A DNA stretch of 64,000 nucleotides. It comes from Aliikangiella marina (GTDB taxonomy: Bacteria > Pseudomonadota > Gammaproteobacteria > Enterobacterales > Kangiellaceae). Each line of letters opens with the position of its first letter. The stretch's first letter is position 1. The translations under genes and the position numbers were made by a program. The stretch is taken from contig NZ_VIKR01000001.1 of NCBI RefSeq assembly GCF_007004765.1, positions 744,001 to 808,000 of the forward strand, given 5' to 3'. Shown here piece after piece: positions 9,294 through 18,491 of this stretch. The notes under the pieces were generated by a model. It did no database searches. It was not told where the DNA came from and saw nothing but the letters and a program-made list of their open reading frames with translations.

Positions 9294-10124
9294 ATGAAAA
9301 GACTTGCGATTGCGGTTGTTCATGGCTTGGGGAGTGAAGAAGAGTTTTATTCAGTAGAGCTGAAACACCGAATTACCGAAGAGTATGTGAAAGGAGCAGA
9401 AGGTCGATTAGAAGACGAGCTGTTATTTCATGAAATCTACTGGGGTGACTTAGTTAAAGACGAGCTGGCGAGTTTCCGTGATAAGGCAAACTACAAAGGC
9501 GATTTGGCTTACCAAAATTTGCGTCAGATAATGACAGATACTCAAGCGCTAGCTCTGTTGTACTCTCCAGGAACTAAAATTTACGAATCAATTAATAATC
9601 GAATAAAAGACAGTTTAAGAAAATTTGCGTCTCATCGACGTGTTCTACCCGATGAGACTCCATTGCTTATATTGGCTCATTCTTATGGTGGCGTGATGAT
9701 GGCTCACTATATTAAAGAGATGCAGGGTTTGGACTCAAATTTAAGCAACTTTGAGACAATGAAAACTTTAGCTGGATTTATTACGTTTGGTAACCCGATG
9801 GGACTTTACGCCTTAGACTCGGCAAAGTCTGAGCTTGGTCAACCCTGTAACATTGTTGGCTCGGCACTTGACGCCGACATGCAGAAGCGGGCTCGTTGGT
9901 ATAATTTCTATGATAAAGACGATATTGTTGCCTATCCTTTGAAAGGTTTATCGGACGAGTATAATGAATATGTCCATGGTGACTTTGAAATAAATGTTGG
10001 AAGTGCGGCGACTTCTTGGAACCCCGCTTGTCATACGGGGTATTGGGAAGATAAAGATTTTTATCGTCCTGTAGCAGACTTTATTGCCGAATTAAGAGCT
10101 CCGCATAGCTTTTGGAATAGCTAA
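9294..10124 (+). CDS. Alpha/beta-hydrolase fold protein, lipase/esterase-like
   Basis: A 276-aa protein without a signal peptide, so probably cytosolic. It starts with the strand-turn AIAVVHGLGS, which gives an HG oxyanion-type motif. It contains the nucleophile elbow AHSYGG (Ser about residue 130), a likely acid in FYDKDDIVAYPL, and a likely catalytic His in ACHTGYW near the end. The order Ser-Asp-His fits the PGAP1/DUF676-type serine hydrolases, but the substrate is unknown. The start has a good ribosome site (GAGGGACAGAA-ATG). A strong intrinsic terminator follows the stop, so it is probably a single-gene unit between tRNA-Asp and hrpA. Confidence 0.75.
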   Translation: MKRLAIAVVHGLGSEEEFYSVELKHRITEEYVKGAEGRLEDELLFHEIYWGDLVKDELASFRDKANYKGDLAYQNLRQIMTDTQALALLYSPGTKIYESINNRIKDSLRKFASHRRVLPDETPLLILAHSYGGVMMAHYIKEMQGLDSNLSNFETMKTLAGFITFGNPMGLYALDSAKSELGQPCNIVGSALDADMQKRARWYNFYDKDDIVAYPLKGLSDEYNEYVHGDFEINVGSAATSWNPACHTGYWEDKDFYRPVADFIAELRAPHSFWNS

Positions 10125-10144
10125 GCAGATAAATGCTTAAATAA

Positions 10145-10172
10145 AAAGCCTGCTTAAGCAGGCTTTTTTTTT
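10145..10172 (+). terminator. Intrinsic terminator after the hydrolase gene
   Basis: Perfect palindrome AAAGCCTGC-TTAA-GCAGGCTTT followed by an unbroken T-run. It lies only a few bases before the hrpA start, so hrpA translation begins right after the terminator. Confidence 0.92.
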
Positions 10173-10178
10173 GATCGA

Positions 10179-13100
10179 ATGACGATAAGAATTATGTTGG
10201 ATAAGATCGACTTTAAACAACTTCAAACTAAAGATAGCGAAACGATTAAACGGCTTTGCCGCTCAATTTCATCCAGAGAAAAGCAACGAAAGCCCGTAGA
10301 CAAACTGCGTGAAAAGCTCGAGCATTTAGTGGAAAAGTCACAAAACTTAACTCGCGGCTTGAATGAATCTTTGCCTGTGCTTGAACTTAATCAAGATTTG
10401 CCCATCGCTAAAGACGCGGATCGCGTTATTGAGTTACTCCATAAACATCAAGTCGTGATAGTTGCAGGAGAAACAGGCTGTGGCAAAACCACTCAGTTAC
10501 CTAAACTTTGTGTTAATGCGGGGTTTGGTCGACGAGGCCTAATTGGCCATACTCAACCTCGACGAGTTGCAGCAACTAGTGTTGCTCAACGAATTGCCGA
10601 GGAAGTAAAGACGCCATTGGGAGAGTTTGTTGGTTATAGCGTTCGGTTTAATAACAAGCTTTCAGAAAAGACCAGAATAAAGCTCATGACTGACGGAATA
10701 TTGCTTGCAGAAATCGAGGCTGATCCGATGTTGAGTCGTTACGAAGTACTCATCATCGATGAGGCTCACGAGCGTAGTTTAAATATTGATTTTTTACTTG
10801 GTTTCTTAAAAAAAATACTGGCAAAGCGGCCTGATTTAAAGCTGATAATCACCTCTGCAACGATTGATCCTGAGAGTTTCGCAAAGCATTTTAACCAAGC
10901 ACCAGTCGTGTTGGTAGAAGGGCGTAGTTTTCCGGTAGAAGTTCGTTATCGGCCGATTGAAGAAAGTGAAGATAATGATGACGACCGACTATTAAGCACC
11001 GTTGTCGACGCTGTTGATGAATGCTCTGCAGAATCACGAGGTGACATTCTTATTTTTGCGGACGGCGAAGCACAAATTAAAGCTATCTGTAAAAGGCTGG
11101 CTAAGTCTAATCTTGATAGTACCGTTATCTTGCCGCTTTACGCTCGACTGGGAATTAAGGAGCAACAAAATATATTTAAGCCGAGTCAAAAACGAAAGAT
11201 AATTGTCTCTACCAACGTTGCTGAAACCTCTTTAACCGTCCCCGGAATAATATTCGTCATTGACATTGGTAATGCGCGCATTAGTCGTTTTAGTCAGCGC
11301 AACAAAATTCAACAGCTGCCCGTCGAAAAAGTGTCTCAAGCGAGTGCCGAGCAGAGAAAAGGTCGTTGTGGTCGAGTCGCACCGGGGGTTTGCATACGAC
11401 TTTATTCTGAAGAAGACTTCAATTTACGCGAAGCATATACGCTACCCGAAATTCGACGAACTAATTTATCTTCAGTCGTGCTCAAATTAAAAGCACTCAA
11501 TGTCCATGATATTGATGCGTTTCCATTTATGGATAAACCTGATGAGAGAGCTTGGAGAGTTGCCTACAATAGTCTTTTTGAGCTTGCTGCATTGAATAAC
11601 CAACAAGAAATTACACCGATTGGTAAAGCAATGGCTAGCCTGCCCATCGATCCTCAACTTGCGCGTATTTTAGTTGAGCCAAAATTAACTGCTGTCAACG
11701 AAATGCTGATTTTTTGCGCATTGATGAGCGTTAGAGAAGTGAGAGAAAGGCCGCATGACAAGCAACAAAAAGCTGACGGTAAACACCAACAATATATCCA
11801 AGGAGATTCTGATATTGTCACAGCCTTAAACTTATGGAAAATCTTGGATGCCAAAAAGACTGAGCTATCTTCAAATAATTTTAAAAAATGGTGTCGAGAT
11901 AATTTCATCAATTTTTTAGGTTGGTTAGAGTGGCGGCGCGTTTATTTTCAACTGAAAGAATCCGCTGAACAAATTAATATAAAAGTCAACCAGTCAGAAG
12001 TTCATTTCGATGAAGTACATCGAGCGTTAATTCCAGGTTTTATTACTCATGTTTTTCAAAAAACTCAAGAAGTTTATTATCAAGGAGTGCGCGGCTTAAA
12101 AGTATGGATTCATCCGTCTTCTCTAAGCTTTAAAAAATCAAAACCTTGGTTGTTGTCAGCTGAGATGATAGAGACTGAAAAGCTTTATGCGAGGATGAAT
12201 GGTGAGGTCAAGCCTGAATGGATTGAAGAGGCAGTGCCTCATTTATTAAAAAGTCAATACAATGATATTCACTGGCGGAAGAACAAAGGACAAGTTTGTG
12301 CGATTTTGAATCAAACGGTGCTGGGTTTGCCAATAGTCAATGCACGAGTAATTAATTACAGTCAGATCGATCCAGATAAAAGTCGAGAGATATTTCTGTT
12401 AGATGGATTGGCTCAAGATCAATTACAAGAAAAATTTCCATTCCTTATTAGTAATCGAAAAAAACTTGCAGAGCTTGAAGAGCAAGAGCAAAGAAAGCGG
12501 CTCAACAATATTAGAATTGATAAACACATGCTGGCGTCCCTTTATGATAAGTTTTTACCAAAGCATATTGTTAGCACAATTAGTCTAAAACGCTGGCTCA
12601 AAAAAGACTTTAAAAAACGTAATCAGCAACTTTCGTTCAATTATGAACAGTTGACGCAAGTTCAATCAAACGATTTGGAAGATTTTCCTTCGACACTTCA
12701 AGTCAAAGGAGTGGAACTTAACTTAAGCTATACTTTTGCGCCAGGTACTCAAGAAGATGGGGTCAGCGTAGAAATTCCTCGACAAATGCTTGATCAGTTT
12801 AATGACAGAGATTTCGATTGGTTGGTCCCTGGCTATCTTCACGATAAGATTTTAGCAACGATTAAATCTCTCCCTAAGACACTTAGACGCTCGCTTATAC
12901 CACTCGCCGATACAGCGACAGCTTGCCACCAGGAATTAAAATTAGTCGACCAACAAGGGAAGCGATTCGTCGATGAATTAGCGCGCGTATTACAAAGGTA
13001 TTCAGGAATCCAAATCAAACCTGAGCAGTTTCAAATGGAGGGCGTCGAGCCTCACTTGAGTATGAAATATAAGGTACTCGGGACCCACTCTAAGTCGGGG

Positions 13101-14054
13101 GCTCGTGTCTACAGCGAGACAATCGGCGAACTAAAAAAACGGTTGGTCGATACTCAACCAAACAAGCCGAAAAGTAAAGTTCAATCCCGTGTGACAGGCT
13201 TACCGAATAATGATTTTCAAATCGAATTCATGCAGCGCAAGGATGGTCAGAACAGTCGTTTTTTCGCGGGCTATGTCGATCAAGCCGGAGAAGTTAAAGT
13301 TTCAAGATTTGCGTCGAGAGAAGTGGCTGAGTACGAACATTTTCGAGGGGTAGCTCGGCTTTTACTCGTTAATAATCATAGCGAGGTCAATCGTTTTATA
13401 AAAGGCTGGCCGGATCGAAAAACACTTGAATTTCAGAATTTAAGAGCCGGTGGATTTTACGCATTGGCGGACACCTTATGCCTAATGGTCGCAAAGGATA
13501 TTATCGGTACACTACATCCGGTTACCCGCGTCGATGATTTTATAGCAGTCGATCATCAATTTAAAAAAGGGTACCGCGCGAAGCTGGCGGACTCCTTGAC
13601 TCAAGTAAAACCGCTTATAAAGCAACGAGAAAAACTTTTCAGTGAGCTCAGTGAGTTAAACGAGAGCGCATTTGCAACTTCTATCAAAGATATTCGTCAG
13701 CAACTTGAATCGCTTTGGTCGATTGAGACATTGTTTTATGCAGGAAAACGACTTTTCATCGATTACACTCGCTATCATTCGGGCGTCCAAAGTCGAATTA
13801 AGCGCATAAAAACTAACTATCCGAAAGAAGAACAAGCATTAGACGTCTGGCACGATTGGAATGAGTGGTTTGAAGAGATCGCTGAACACGAAAATGTTGG
13901 GCAAATTGCATCAAAATTTCACGAGGTTTATTGGGCGATGCAAGAGTTTAGAATTAGTTTATTTTCGCCGGGAGTAAAAGTTAGCGGCAGTATATCAACT
14001 AAGCGTTTGCAGACTCTGATGGACCAATTAGAGCAAGAATTAGAGTTAATATAA
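10179..14054 (+). CDS. hrpA: ATP-dependent RNA helicase HrpA
   Basis: DEAH-box RNA helicase of 1291 aa (E. coli HrpA is 1300). Family work links HrpA to mRNA processing and to rescue of collided ribosomes. Motif I GETGCGKTT is at 97-105, TQPRR at about 125-129, DEAH at 194-197, SATIDP follows, and motif VI is QRKGRCGR. The helicase-associated and OB-fold segments follow, then the long HrpA-specific C-terminal half (DUF3418-like region) from about residue 700. ATG 10179 directly follows the terminator stem; ATG 10194 is an alternative. The gene appears monocistronic, and no promoter is obvious because the preceding terminator is so close. Confidence 0.95.
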   Translation: MTIRIMLDKIDFKQLQTKDSETIKRLCRSISSREKQRKPVDKLREKLEHLVEKSQNLTRGLNESLPVLELNQDLPIAKDADRVIELLHKHQVVIVAGETGCGKTTQLPKLCVNAGFGRRGLIGHTQPRRVAATSVAQRIAEEVKTPLGEFVGYSVRFNNKLSEKTRIKLMTDGILLAEIEADPMLSRYEVLIIDEAHERSLNIDFLLGFLKKILAKRPDLKLIITSATIDPESFAKHFNQAPVVLVEGRSFPVEVRYRPIEESEDNDDDRLLSTVVDAVDECSAESRGDILIFADGEAQIKAICKRLAKSNLDSTVILPLYARLGIKEQQNIFKPSQKRKIIVSTNVAETSLTVPGIIFVIDIGNARISRFSQRNKIQQLPVEKVSQASAEQRKGRCGRVAPGVCIRLYSEEDFNLREAYTLPEIRRTNLSSVVLKLKALNVHDIDAFPFMDKPDERAWRVAYNSLFELAALNNQQEITPIGKAMASLPIDPQLARILVEPKLTAVNEMLIFCALMSVREVRERPHDKQQKADGKHQQYIQGDSDIVTALNLWKILDAKKTELSSNNFKKWCRDNFINFLGWLEWRRVYFQLKESAEQINIKVNQSEVHFDEVHRALIPGFITHVFQKTQEVYYQGVRGLKVWIHPSSLSFKKSKPWLLSAEMIETEKLYARMNGEVKPEWIEEAVPHLLKSQYNDIHWRKNKGQVCAILNQTVLGLPIVNARVINYSQIDPDKSREIFLLDGLAQDQLQEKFPFLISNRKKLAELEEQEQRKRLNNIRIDKHMLASLYDKFLPKHIVSTISLKRWLKKDFKKRNQQLSFNYEQLTQVQSNDLEDFPSTLQVKGVELNLSYTFAPGTQEDGVSVEIPRQMLDQFNDRDFDWLVPGYLHDKILATIKSLPKTLRRSLIPLADTATACHQELKLVDQQGKRFVDELARVLQRYSGIQIKPEQFQMEGVEPHLSMKYKVLGTHSKSGARVYSETIGELKKRLVDTQPNKPKSKVQSRVTGLPNNDFQIEFMQRKDGQNSRFFAGYVDQAGEVKVSRFASREVAEYEHFRGVARLLLVNNHSEVNRFIKGWPDRKTLEFQNLRAGGFYALADTLCLMVAKDIIGTLHPVTRVDDFIAVDHQFKKGYRAKLADSLTQVKPLIKQREKLFSELSELNESAFATSIKDIRQQLESLWSIETLFYAGKRLFIDYTRYHSGVQSRIKRIKTNYPKEEQALDVWHDWNEWFEEIAEHENVGQIASKFHEVYWAMQEFRISLFSPGVKVSGSISTKRLQTLMDQLEQELELI

Positions 14055-14138
14055 TTAAATTGTTAGATAAAACAATAAGATAGGGTGTTTATTGCATATT
14101 AAGCTTTAACAATAAGGGCTAACTGTAGCAGACAACTA

Positions 14139-14160
14139 TTTGTGAGCATTTGTTCACAAA
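14139..14160. promoter_or_regulatory. Palindrome upstream of the exported orphan gene
   Basis: TTTGTGA-N8-TCACAAA is a perfect 7-bp inverted repeat 125 bp before the next start codon. It resembles a CRP half-site pair, but the TGTGA/TCACA spacing is 8 rather than 6, so I call it only a candidate operator. Confidence 0.4.
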
Positions 14161-14284
14161 TTAAACAGCTGTCAAAGAAATAACTGTGCAGTTTGATATG
14201 ATTATTCGTGAGGACAGATTTAATTCGGTTAAATCACTAAGTTAAAGGACTACTCGCAGTTGATTATCAAGAGGTCGCAAGTAG

Positions 14285-14935
14285 GTGAAGTTGAAAGCTC
14301 TTTTAATTGTAATCCTAGCTGGAATTATCGGTATCTGTCGTTTCTCTGAATGCAGTGCGCAATCAAAGGCTGTTCCTAAGTCAACCAATCTTGATTCGTT
14401 TAGCCTACCAGTTTCCTTTAAAGATCACGATGAGATAAGCGAGACGAACTTCACCGCATCAGAGCCTGTCTACGGCGTTAGTTCAGCTAGTTCTTATCGT
14501 GGGAACGACCTTAATTCTACCTTACTCAAGCGGTCTGAGAGCAGTTTAGTTTCTTACACGCGCCCGATGAATTTTGGTGGTGTGATGTTTAGTCTTAATA
14601 TTGAAACCGACAATAATCCGCCAATCAGCAACAAACCGGTTGATGAATCATTCGCGATAGTTGGCAGCGAAACTTCTATTCGCCCACAAATAACGCTGTT
14701 TTCGAGCGCACCTAAACTTTCTACGGCGAGCAACCTGAGTTATAGGTCGTCTTCTAAATCTGTGCGCCACGATCGTTACAAAGATACGATCCCTGCAATT
14801 TTTCGTTTGACCTTAAAGGGTTACTCAATCATGGAGCATTCGGATAAAGAGACCCTTGCATGGACACTCAACAAGGTTGATAACAAAGAGTTTCGTAAAC
14901 CACAACTAATGCTCTCTTTTACAAAGCAGTTCTAA
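14285..14935 (+). CDS. Exported protein of unknown function
   Basis: A 216-aa protein that I do not recognise. The N-terminus is a clear signal peptide (KLKALLIVILAGIIGIC, cleavage likely after CSA near residue 25), so it is probably periplasmic or surface located. The remainder is rich in Ser, Asn and Thr, with no cysteine pairs, repeats or known motif. The last residues (PQLMLSFTKQF) end in an aromatic residue after alternating hydrophobics, a weak hint of an outer-membrane beta strand. The start is GTG at 14285 with GAGG about 10 bases upstream. It stands alone between hrpA and lexA. Confidence 0.6.
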   Translation: MKLKALLIVILAGIIGICRFSECSAQSKAVPKSTNLDSFSLPVSFKDHDEISETNFTASEPVYGVSSASSYRGNDLNSTLLKRSESSLVSYTRPMNFGGVMFSLNIETDNNPPISNKPVDESFAIVGSETSIRPQITLFSSAPKLSTASNLSYRSSSKSVRHDRYKDTIPAIFRLTLKGYSIMEHSDKETLAWTLNKVDNKEFRKPQLMLSFTKQF

Positions 14936-15025
14936 ACATTTCAATAATTTAGCGCTCATCGACTACGTTGTTAATACGCCGCATCCCACTTTATGCGCCA
15001 CCTTCAAAATTTTACCGCGAGTAAA

Positions 15026-15068
15026 CTAGACAAGTCGGCATTTTCGGTATAAAGTACTACTTGTCTAG
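15026..15068. promoter_or_regulatory. Perfect 10-bp inverted repeat upstream of lexA
   Basis: CTAGACAAGT (15026-15035) and ACTTGTCTAG (15059-15068) are exact inverted copies separated by 23 bp. There is no T-run, so this is not an intrinsic terminator. It lies about 170 bp before lexA and could be an operator or an RNA stem. The whole 300-bp gap 14936-15235 has no gene. Confidence 0.5.
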
Positions 15069-15120
15069 GTGGTGTTTGTTTGGGTGCTACTAGTTCGTGT
15101 CGTCAACGATGGCTGGTTTT

Positions 15121-15175
15121 TATCGCTAGTTCTTATAGCGATATTGTAGCCATATTATAGCGGGCTATTATGGCT
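15121..15175. promoter_or_regulatory. lexA promoter with overlapping palindromes, candidate LexA operators
   Basis: Two inverted repeats occur in tandem. TATCGCTA (15121-15128) pairs with TAGCGATA (15136-15143). AGCCATA..ATAGC (15148-15161) pairs with GCTATTATGGCT (15164-15175). A plausible promoter, TTGTAG (15144-15149), 16-bp spacer, TATTAT (15166-15171), is covered by the second palindrome. No enterobacterial SOS box (CTG-N10-CAG) is present. lexA genes are usually self-repressed, so these are the best operator candidates. Confidence 0.5.
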
Positions 15176-15235
15176 GGGAGCACTTGAACACTTGCAAGAA
15201 CAACGATAACAACCGAATTAACCGGAGTTAAGTCG

Positions 15236-15826
15236 ATGAAAGAGTTAACCGCTCGCCAGCAGGAAGTTTTTGGTATTCTTAAGAATTACGTAGAAAGTTA
15301 TGGAATAGCCCCAACGCATGTTGAGTTAGCCGAACTAATCGGTGTGAGTTCATCAAAAGCGGCTGCCGACCATCTCAAAGCCCTCGAAAAAAAGAACGTG
15401 ATTAAAATCTACGCAGATAAACCTCGCGGAATACAAATTCTAACGGCAGACAGTGACGAATTACCCTTGATAGGCTCGGTTGCGGCCGGATTACCAATTG
15501 AAGCCATAGAAAATGTCGAAGCTTATGTCACTATTCCCGAGATGCTTAAGCGTAAGAAGCCGACATTTTTACTGCGCGTCAGAGGCGATAGTATGATTGA
15601 TGAAGGTATTCTGGACGGCGATCTTATCGCGGTAAGAAAGACCAATACAGCAGAAATTGGTCAAATTATCGTAGCTAGAATCGATGACGAAGTAACGGTT
15701 AAAAGGCTTGAAAGAGACGGAAACAACGCGGTTCTACAGCCCGCTAATGATTGCTATGAACCTATTGTTCTTCCTGCAGAAGACCTGGCTATTGAAGGTA
15801 AATTTGTTGGTTTGATCCGAGCTTAA
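15236..15826 (+). CDS. lexA: LexA repressor, self-cleaving SOS regulator
   Basis: Repressor of the SOS regulon that cleaves itself when bound to RecA filaments. The winged-helix domain (1-70) starts LTARQQEVF. The cleavage site Ala84-Gly85 (SVAAGLP), catalytic Ser119 (GDSMIDEG) and Lys156 (DEVTVKRL) sit exactly at E. coli numbering. At 196 aa it is slightly shorter than E. coli LexA (202). The DNA-reading helix differs: residues 39-45 read S-S-K-A-A-A-D, where E. coli has S-P-N-A-A-E-E, so N41 is K and E44 is A. This predicts a different operator, in line with the missing CTG-N10-CAG box upstream. GGAG lies upstream of the ATG. No sulA-like gene follows. Confidence 0.95.
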   Translation: MKELTARQQEVFGILKNYVESYGIAPTHVELAELIGVSSSKAAADHLKALEKKNVIKIYADKPRGIQILTADSDELPLIGSVAAGLPIEAIENVEAYVTIPEMLKRKKPTFLLRVRGDSMIDEGILDGDLIAVRKTNTAEIGQIIVARIDDEVTVKRLERDGNNAVLQPANDCYEPIVLPAEDLAIEGKFVGLIRA

Positions 15827-16055
15827 GTAGGCTAGCCGTTTAAATTAACCAGAGTCTGACCAACTGCTAACTAATACGGTTGGTTGATTGTTGAGCTAGA
15901 CTTTCAAGCAAGCAATGTTAACAGGGCTGTCTCAACGAATCCTTCCCTCAAGCCATGTTTACAGAGCATTTCTAGCGCTTCATTACCCACGTTCAATGGC
16001 AATTGATTCATTATATTCATTCTATGAAGAGTCGTTAATTTACCGAGTTGATAAC

Positions 16056-16086
16056 TTGAGTTTATAAGGGCGAACTTGTCTATAAT
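16056..16086 (+). promoter_or_regulatory. Candidate promoter of thiI
   Basis: TATAAT (16081-16086) preceded by TTGAGT (16056-16061) at a long 19-bp spacing. The -10 box is perfect and the -35 is poor. The 334-bp gap 15827-16160 holds nothing else convincing apart from a weak ACCAAC/GTTGGT repeat near 15859-15884. Confidence 0.45.
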
Positions 16087-16160
16087 ACGTACAGCTTTTC
16101 CGTGTCTTTTGACCGATATTCCGCTAGAATAGCCGCCTTTTTAGTTTCGCCTATTGTTTT

Positions 16161-17606
16161 ATGAAATTTGTAATTAAACTATTCCCTGAAATCATTGTTA
16201 AAAGTCGTCCTGTTCGTAAGCGTTTTATTTCTCAGCTGAAGAAAAACTTGCGCAAGTTAATGTTGGAAGTGGACGAGTCCATCATTGTCGGGGGGAAATG
16301 GGATTTCGTAGAAGTGCGCTTGGAAAACGGCTTAGATCATTATGAAGCTGAGGTTTTACAAATCCTTAAAAACACACCAGGCATTGACTTTATCTTGAAA
16401 GTTAAAACACACGAGTTTGATTCGCTTGAAGATATTGTCAGAATTACTGTCGATGAATATAAAGAAATAGTAAAAGATAAATATTTTTGTGTGCGCGCAA
16501 AAAGAGCCGGAAAGCATACTTTTAGCTCAACCTATTTAGAACAGCAAGCAGGGGGAGCTTTGCTGCAAAACAGTCAAGCTGCTGGCGTAAATCTAAAGAA
16601 CCCGGACGTTACAGTTAATTTAGAAATCAAAGATAACTTGTTGTTTACTGTGGATTATCGAGTTGAAGGGTTGGGTGGATATCCAATGGGGCAGCAAGAA
16701 GCTTGCTTGAGTCTAATCTCTGGCGGTTTTGATTCCTCCGTGGCCAGCTATCTGATGATTAAACGAGGTATCAGAACACACTATTTGTTTTTTAATTTAG
16801 GCGGTATGGCGCACGAAGTAGGGGTAAAACAAGTTGCTCACTATTTATGGGAAAAATACTCTTCAACTCATCGCGTTTTATTTATTACTATCCCCTTTGA
16901 AAATGTTGTGACCGAGATTTTGACTAAGGTACACCATTCCCAAATGGGCGTTATCTTGAAGCGCATGATGCTACGTGTCGCTGAGAGAGTTGCTGAGGAG
17001 TTTCATATTCCAGGGCTGGTGACAGGGGAATGTGTCGGCCAAGTTTCCAGTCAAACGATGACAAATTTATCGATCATTGATCAAGCCACGAGTATGTTGA
17101 CAATGCGTCCACTGATCACAATGGACAAGCAAGCAATTATCAAAATATCTAGAGAAACCGGGACGGAAGAATTTGCTGCTTCAATGCCAGAATACTGCGG
17201 CGTTATCTCTGATAAGCCAACGACAAAAGCCCGAAAAGAGAAAATCGAGTTTGAAGAAGCAAAGTTTGATTTTGACGTATTATCGCAAGCATTTGATCAG
17301 ATGAAGGTCGAAAATATTGACTCATTGTATCAAGTAGAAACCAATATTGATGATATAGCGGTTGTTTCGATGCCGGCGGCGAACGATGTAGTTATCGATA
17401 TCAGACACCCACAAGAGCTTGCGGTAAAACCGTTGTACTTAACTAACAATAAAGTACTTCCGATTCCTTTTTTCAAATTGCAGTCGACTCAAGAGTTAAA
17501 CAAAGAAACTGACTACTTACTCTATTGTGATAAAGGCGTTATGAGTCAACTTCAAGCTGAGGAGTTAACGAGTAAGGGATATAAAGTTAAAGTTTACCAA
17601 CCTTAG
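16161..17606 (+). CDS. thiI: tRNA uridine 4-sulfurtransferase ThiI
   Basis: Makes 4-thiouridine at position 8 of tRNA and, with a rhodanese domain, passes sulfur to ThiS for thiazole synthesis. An N-terminal ferredoxin-like and THUMP region spans about 1-165. The PP-loop SGGFDS is at 187-192. Cys346 in EYCGVIS and the rhodanese Cys456 in LYCDKGVMS correspond to E. coli C344 and C456. The 481 aa match the long, rhodanese-bearing form (E. coli 482). The gene is convergent with the pseudopilin gene. A CGCCGAA/TTCGGCG inverted repeat (17637-17659) between them may act as a weak terminator. Confidence 0.96.
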   Translation: MKFVIKLFPEIIVKSRPVRKRFISQLKKNLRKLMLEVDESIIVGGKWDFVEVRLENGLDHYEAEVLQILKNTPGIDFILKVKTHEFDSLEDIVRITVDEYKEIVKDKYFCVRAKRAGKHTFSSTYLEQQAGGALLQNSQAAGVNLKNPDVTVNLEIKDNLLFTVDYRVEGLGGYPMGQQEACLSLISGGFDSSVASYLMIKRGIRTHYLFFNLGGMAHEVGVKQVAHYLWEKYSSTHRVLFITIPFENVVTEILTKVHHSQMGVILKRMMLRVAERVAEEFHIPGLVTGECVGQVSSQTMTNLSIIDQATSMLTMRPLITMDKQAIIKISRETGTEEFAASMPEYCGVISDKPTTKARKEKIEFEEAKFDFDVLSQAFDQMKVENIDSLYQVETNIDDIAVVSMPAANDVVIDIRHPQELAVKPLYLTNNKVLPIPFFKLQSTQELNKETDYLLYCDKGVMSQLQAEELTSKGYKVKVYQP

Positions 17607-17708
17607 TAATCAATAATTTAGGATAAACCATTTATTCGCCGAACATGAGAACTTCGGCGGGATGAATAGCGCTTTCACTAAAATACTCTAGAAAATTTCA
17701 GTGAGGCG

Positions 17709-18275
17709 TTAATTGCAGTTAAGGTTTTTGTCGTTGGCCCCTTCATGGATTTCATCGCCGTCTGTGTCTTTAGAGATCCTGATGCGACCAGCTTTAGTGA
17801 TTATTAAGGCTCTTGATAACTTTGGTTTTTCCTTAAAACACAAATAAAAAGTACCATTTTGATGGTTGGTGATGCCTGTTTCGTGCCACTGAAACGAACT
17901 ACGGACACCAAATGCTCTCCATTTTACTTGTAAATGCTCGTCCCTGATTTGGTGACTGTAAGCTAACTGATCGGTGTTGTTGAAGTGTCTATCTTCATTA
18001 TGGTCAATAAATGCCATGTATCCCTGCGACCAATCTGAGCTGCAGTTCAAATTATCACTTGTCGGACAAACGGTTACTTTTTCCCTTTCAGTGATAGCTA
18101 TCTTACGCGCTAGCTGTAGTGTCGATCTTAGTTGCATTAATTGAGCATTAACTTTATTTTTATCAAGCAACTCGTCAAAGGCTGGTAGCGCTGTTCCTAA
18201 TAATAAACTCAATATACTGATTGTTAGTACTAAGTCGATTAAAGTGATTCCCTGTTGAAGTTGTCGATTATTCAT
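17709..18275 (-). CDS. GspH/FimT family type IV pseudopilin
   Basis: Minor pilin-like protein of a type IV pilus or type II secretion fibre. A short class III leader MNNRQLQQG is followed by ITLIDLVLT and a hydrophobic helix, so the prepilin peptidase would cut after Gly9. Two features are off consensus: residue +1 is Ile rather than Phe/Met, and residue +5 is Asp where nearly all pilins have Glu. The C-terminal part has paired cysteines (CPTSDNLNC, and a C near the end), as FimT/GspH proteins often do. I chose ATG 18275 because AGGTGA lies 8 bases upstream and the leader length is normal; ATG 18299 is possible. It sits just downstream of pilR on the same strand. Confidence 0.83.
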   Translation of the reverse strand: MNNRQLQQGITLIDLVLTISILSLLLGTALPAFDELLDKNKVNAQLMQLRSTLQLARKIAITEREKVTVCPTSDNLNCSSDWSQGYMAFIDHNEDRHFNNTDQLAYSHQIRDEHLQVKWRAFGVRSSFQWHETGITNHQNGTFYLCFKEKPKLSRALIITKAGRIRISKDTDGDEIHEGANDKNLNCN

Positions 18276-18491
18276 TTTCAATTTCACCTGCTTAGTCATT
18301 ACTGATTGAAAACTATATTATCTTGATAAGGTAATAAGCTAAATTGGCTAAAGCTGAATAAGAAGTCAGTGTATGACTTGCTAAATTGACCTAATAAAGC
18401 GGTTTTATCTGTGAGAGATTGGACATGCGGAAAGTAGGCTTTTACTTTCTTGAGGTTTAGTTTAATCTAGAAATAATTGGCGTGTAGTGAA

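Noticed and set aside
14139..14160. CRP binding site
   Set aside because: The half sites match, but they are separated by 8 bp instead of 6, so I list it only as an unnamed palindrome.
18300..18491. Sigma-54 promoter controlled by PilR in front of the pseudopilin gene
   Set aside because: I searched the minus strand for a TGGCAC-N5-TTGC-type element and saw none, so PilR control of this gene is not supported by sequence.
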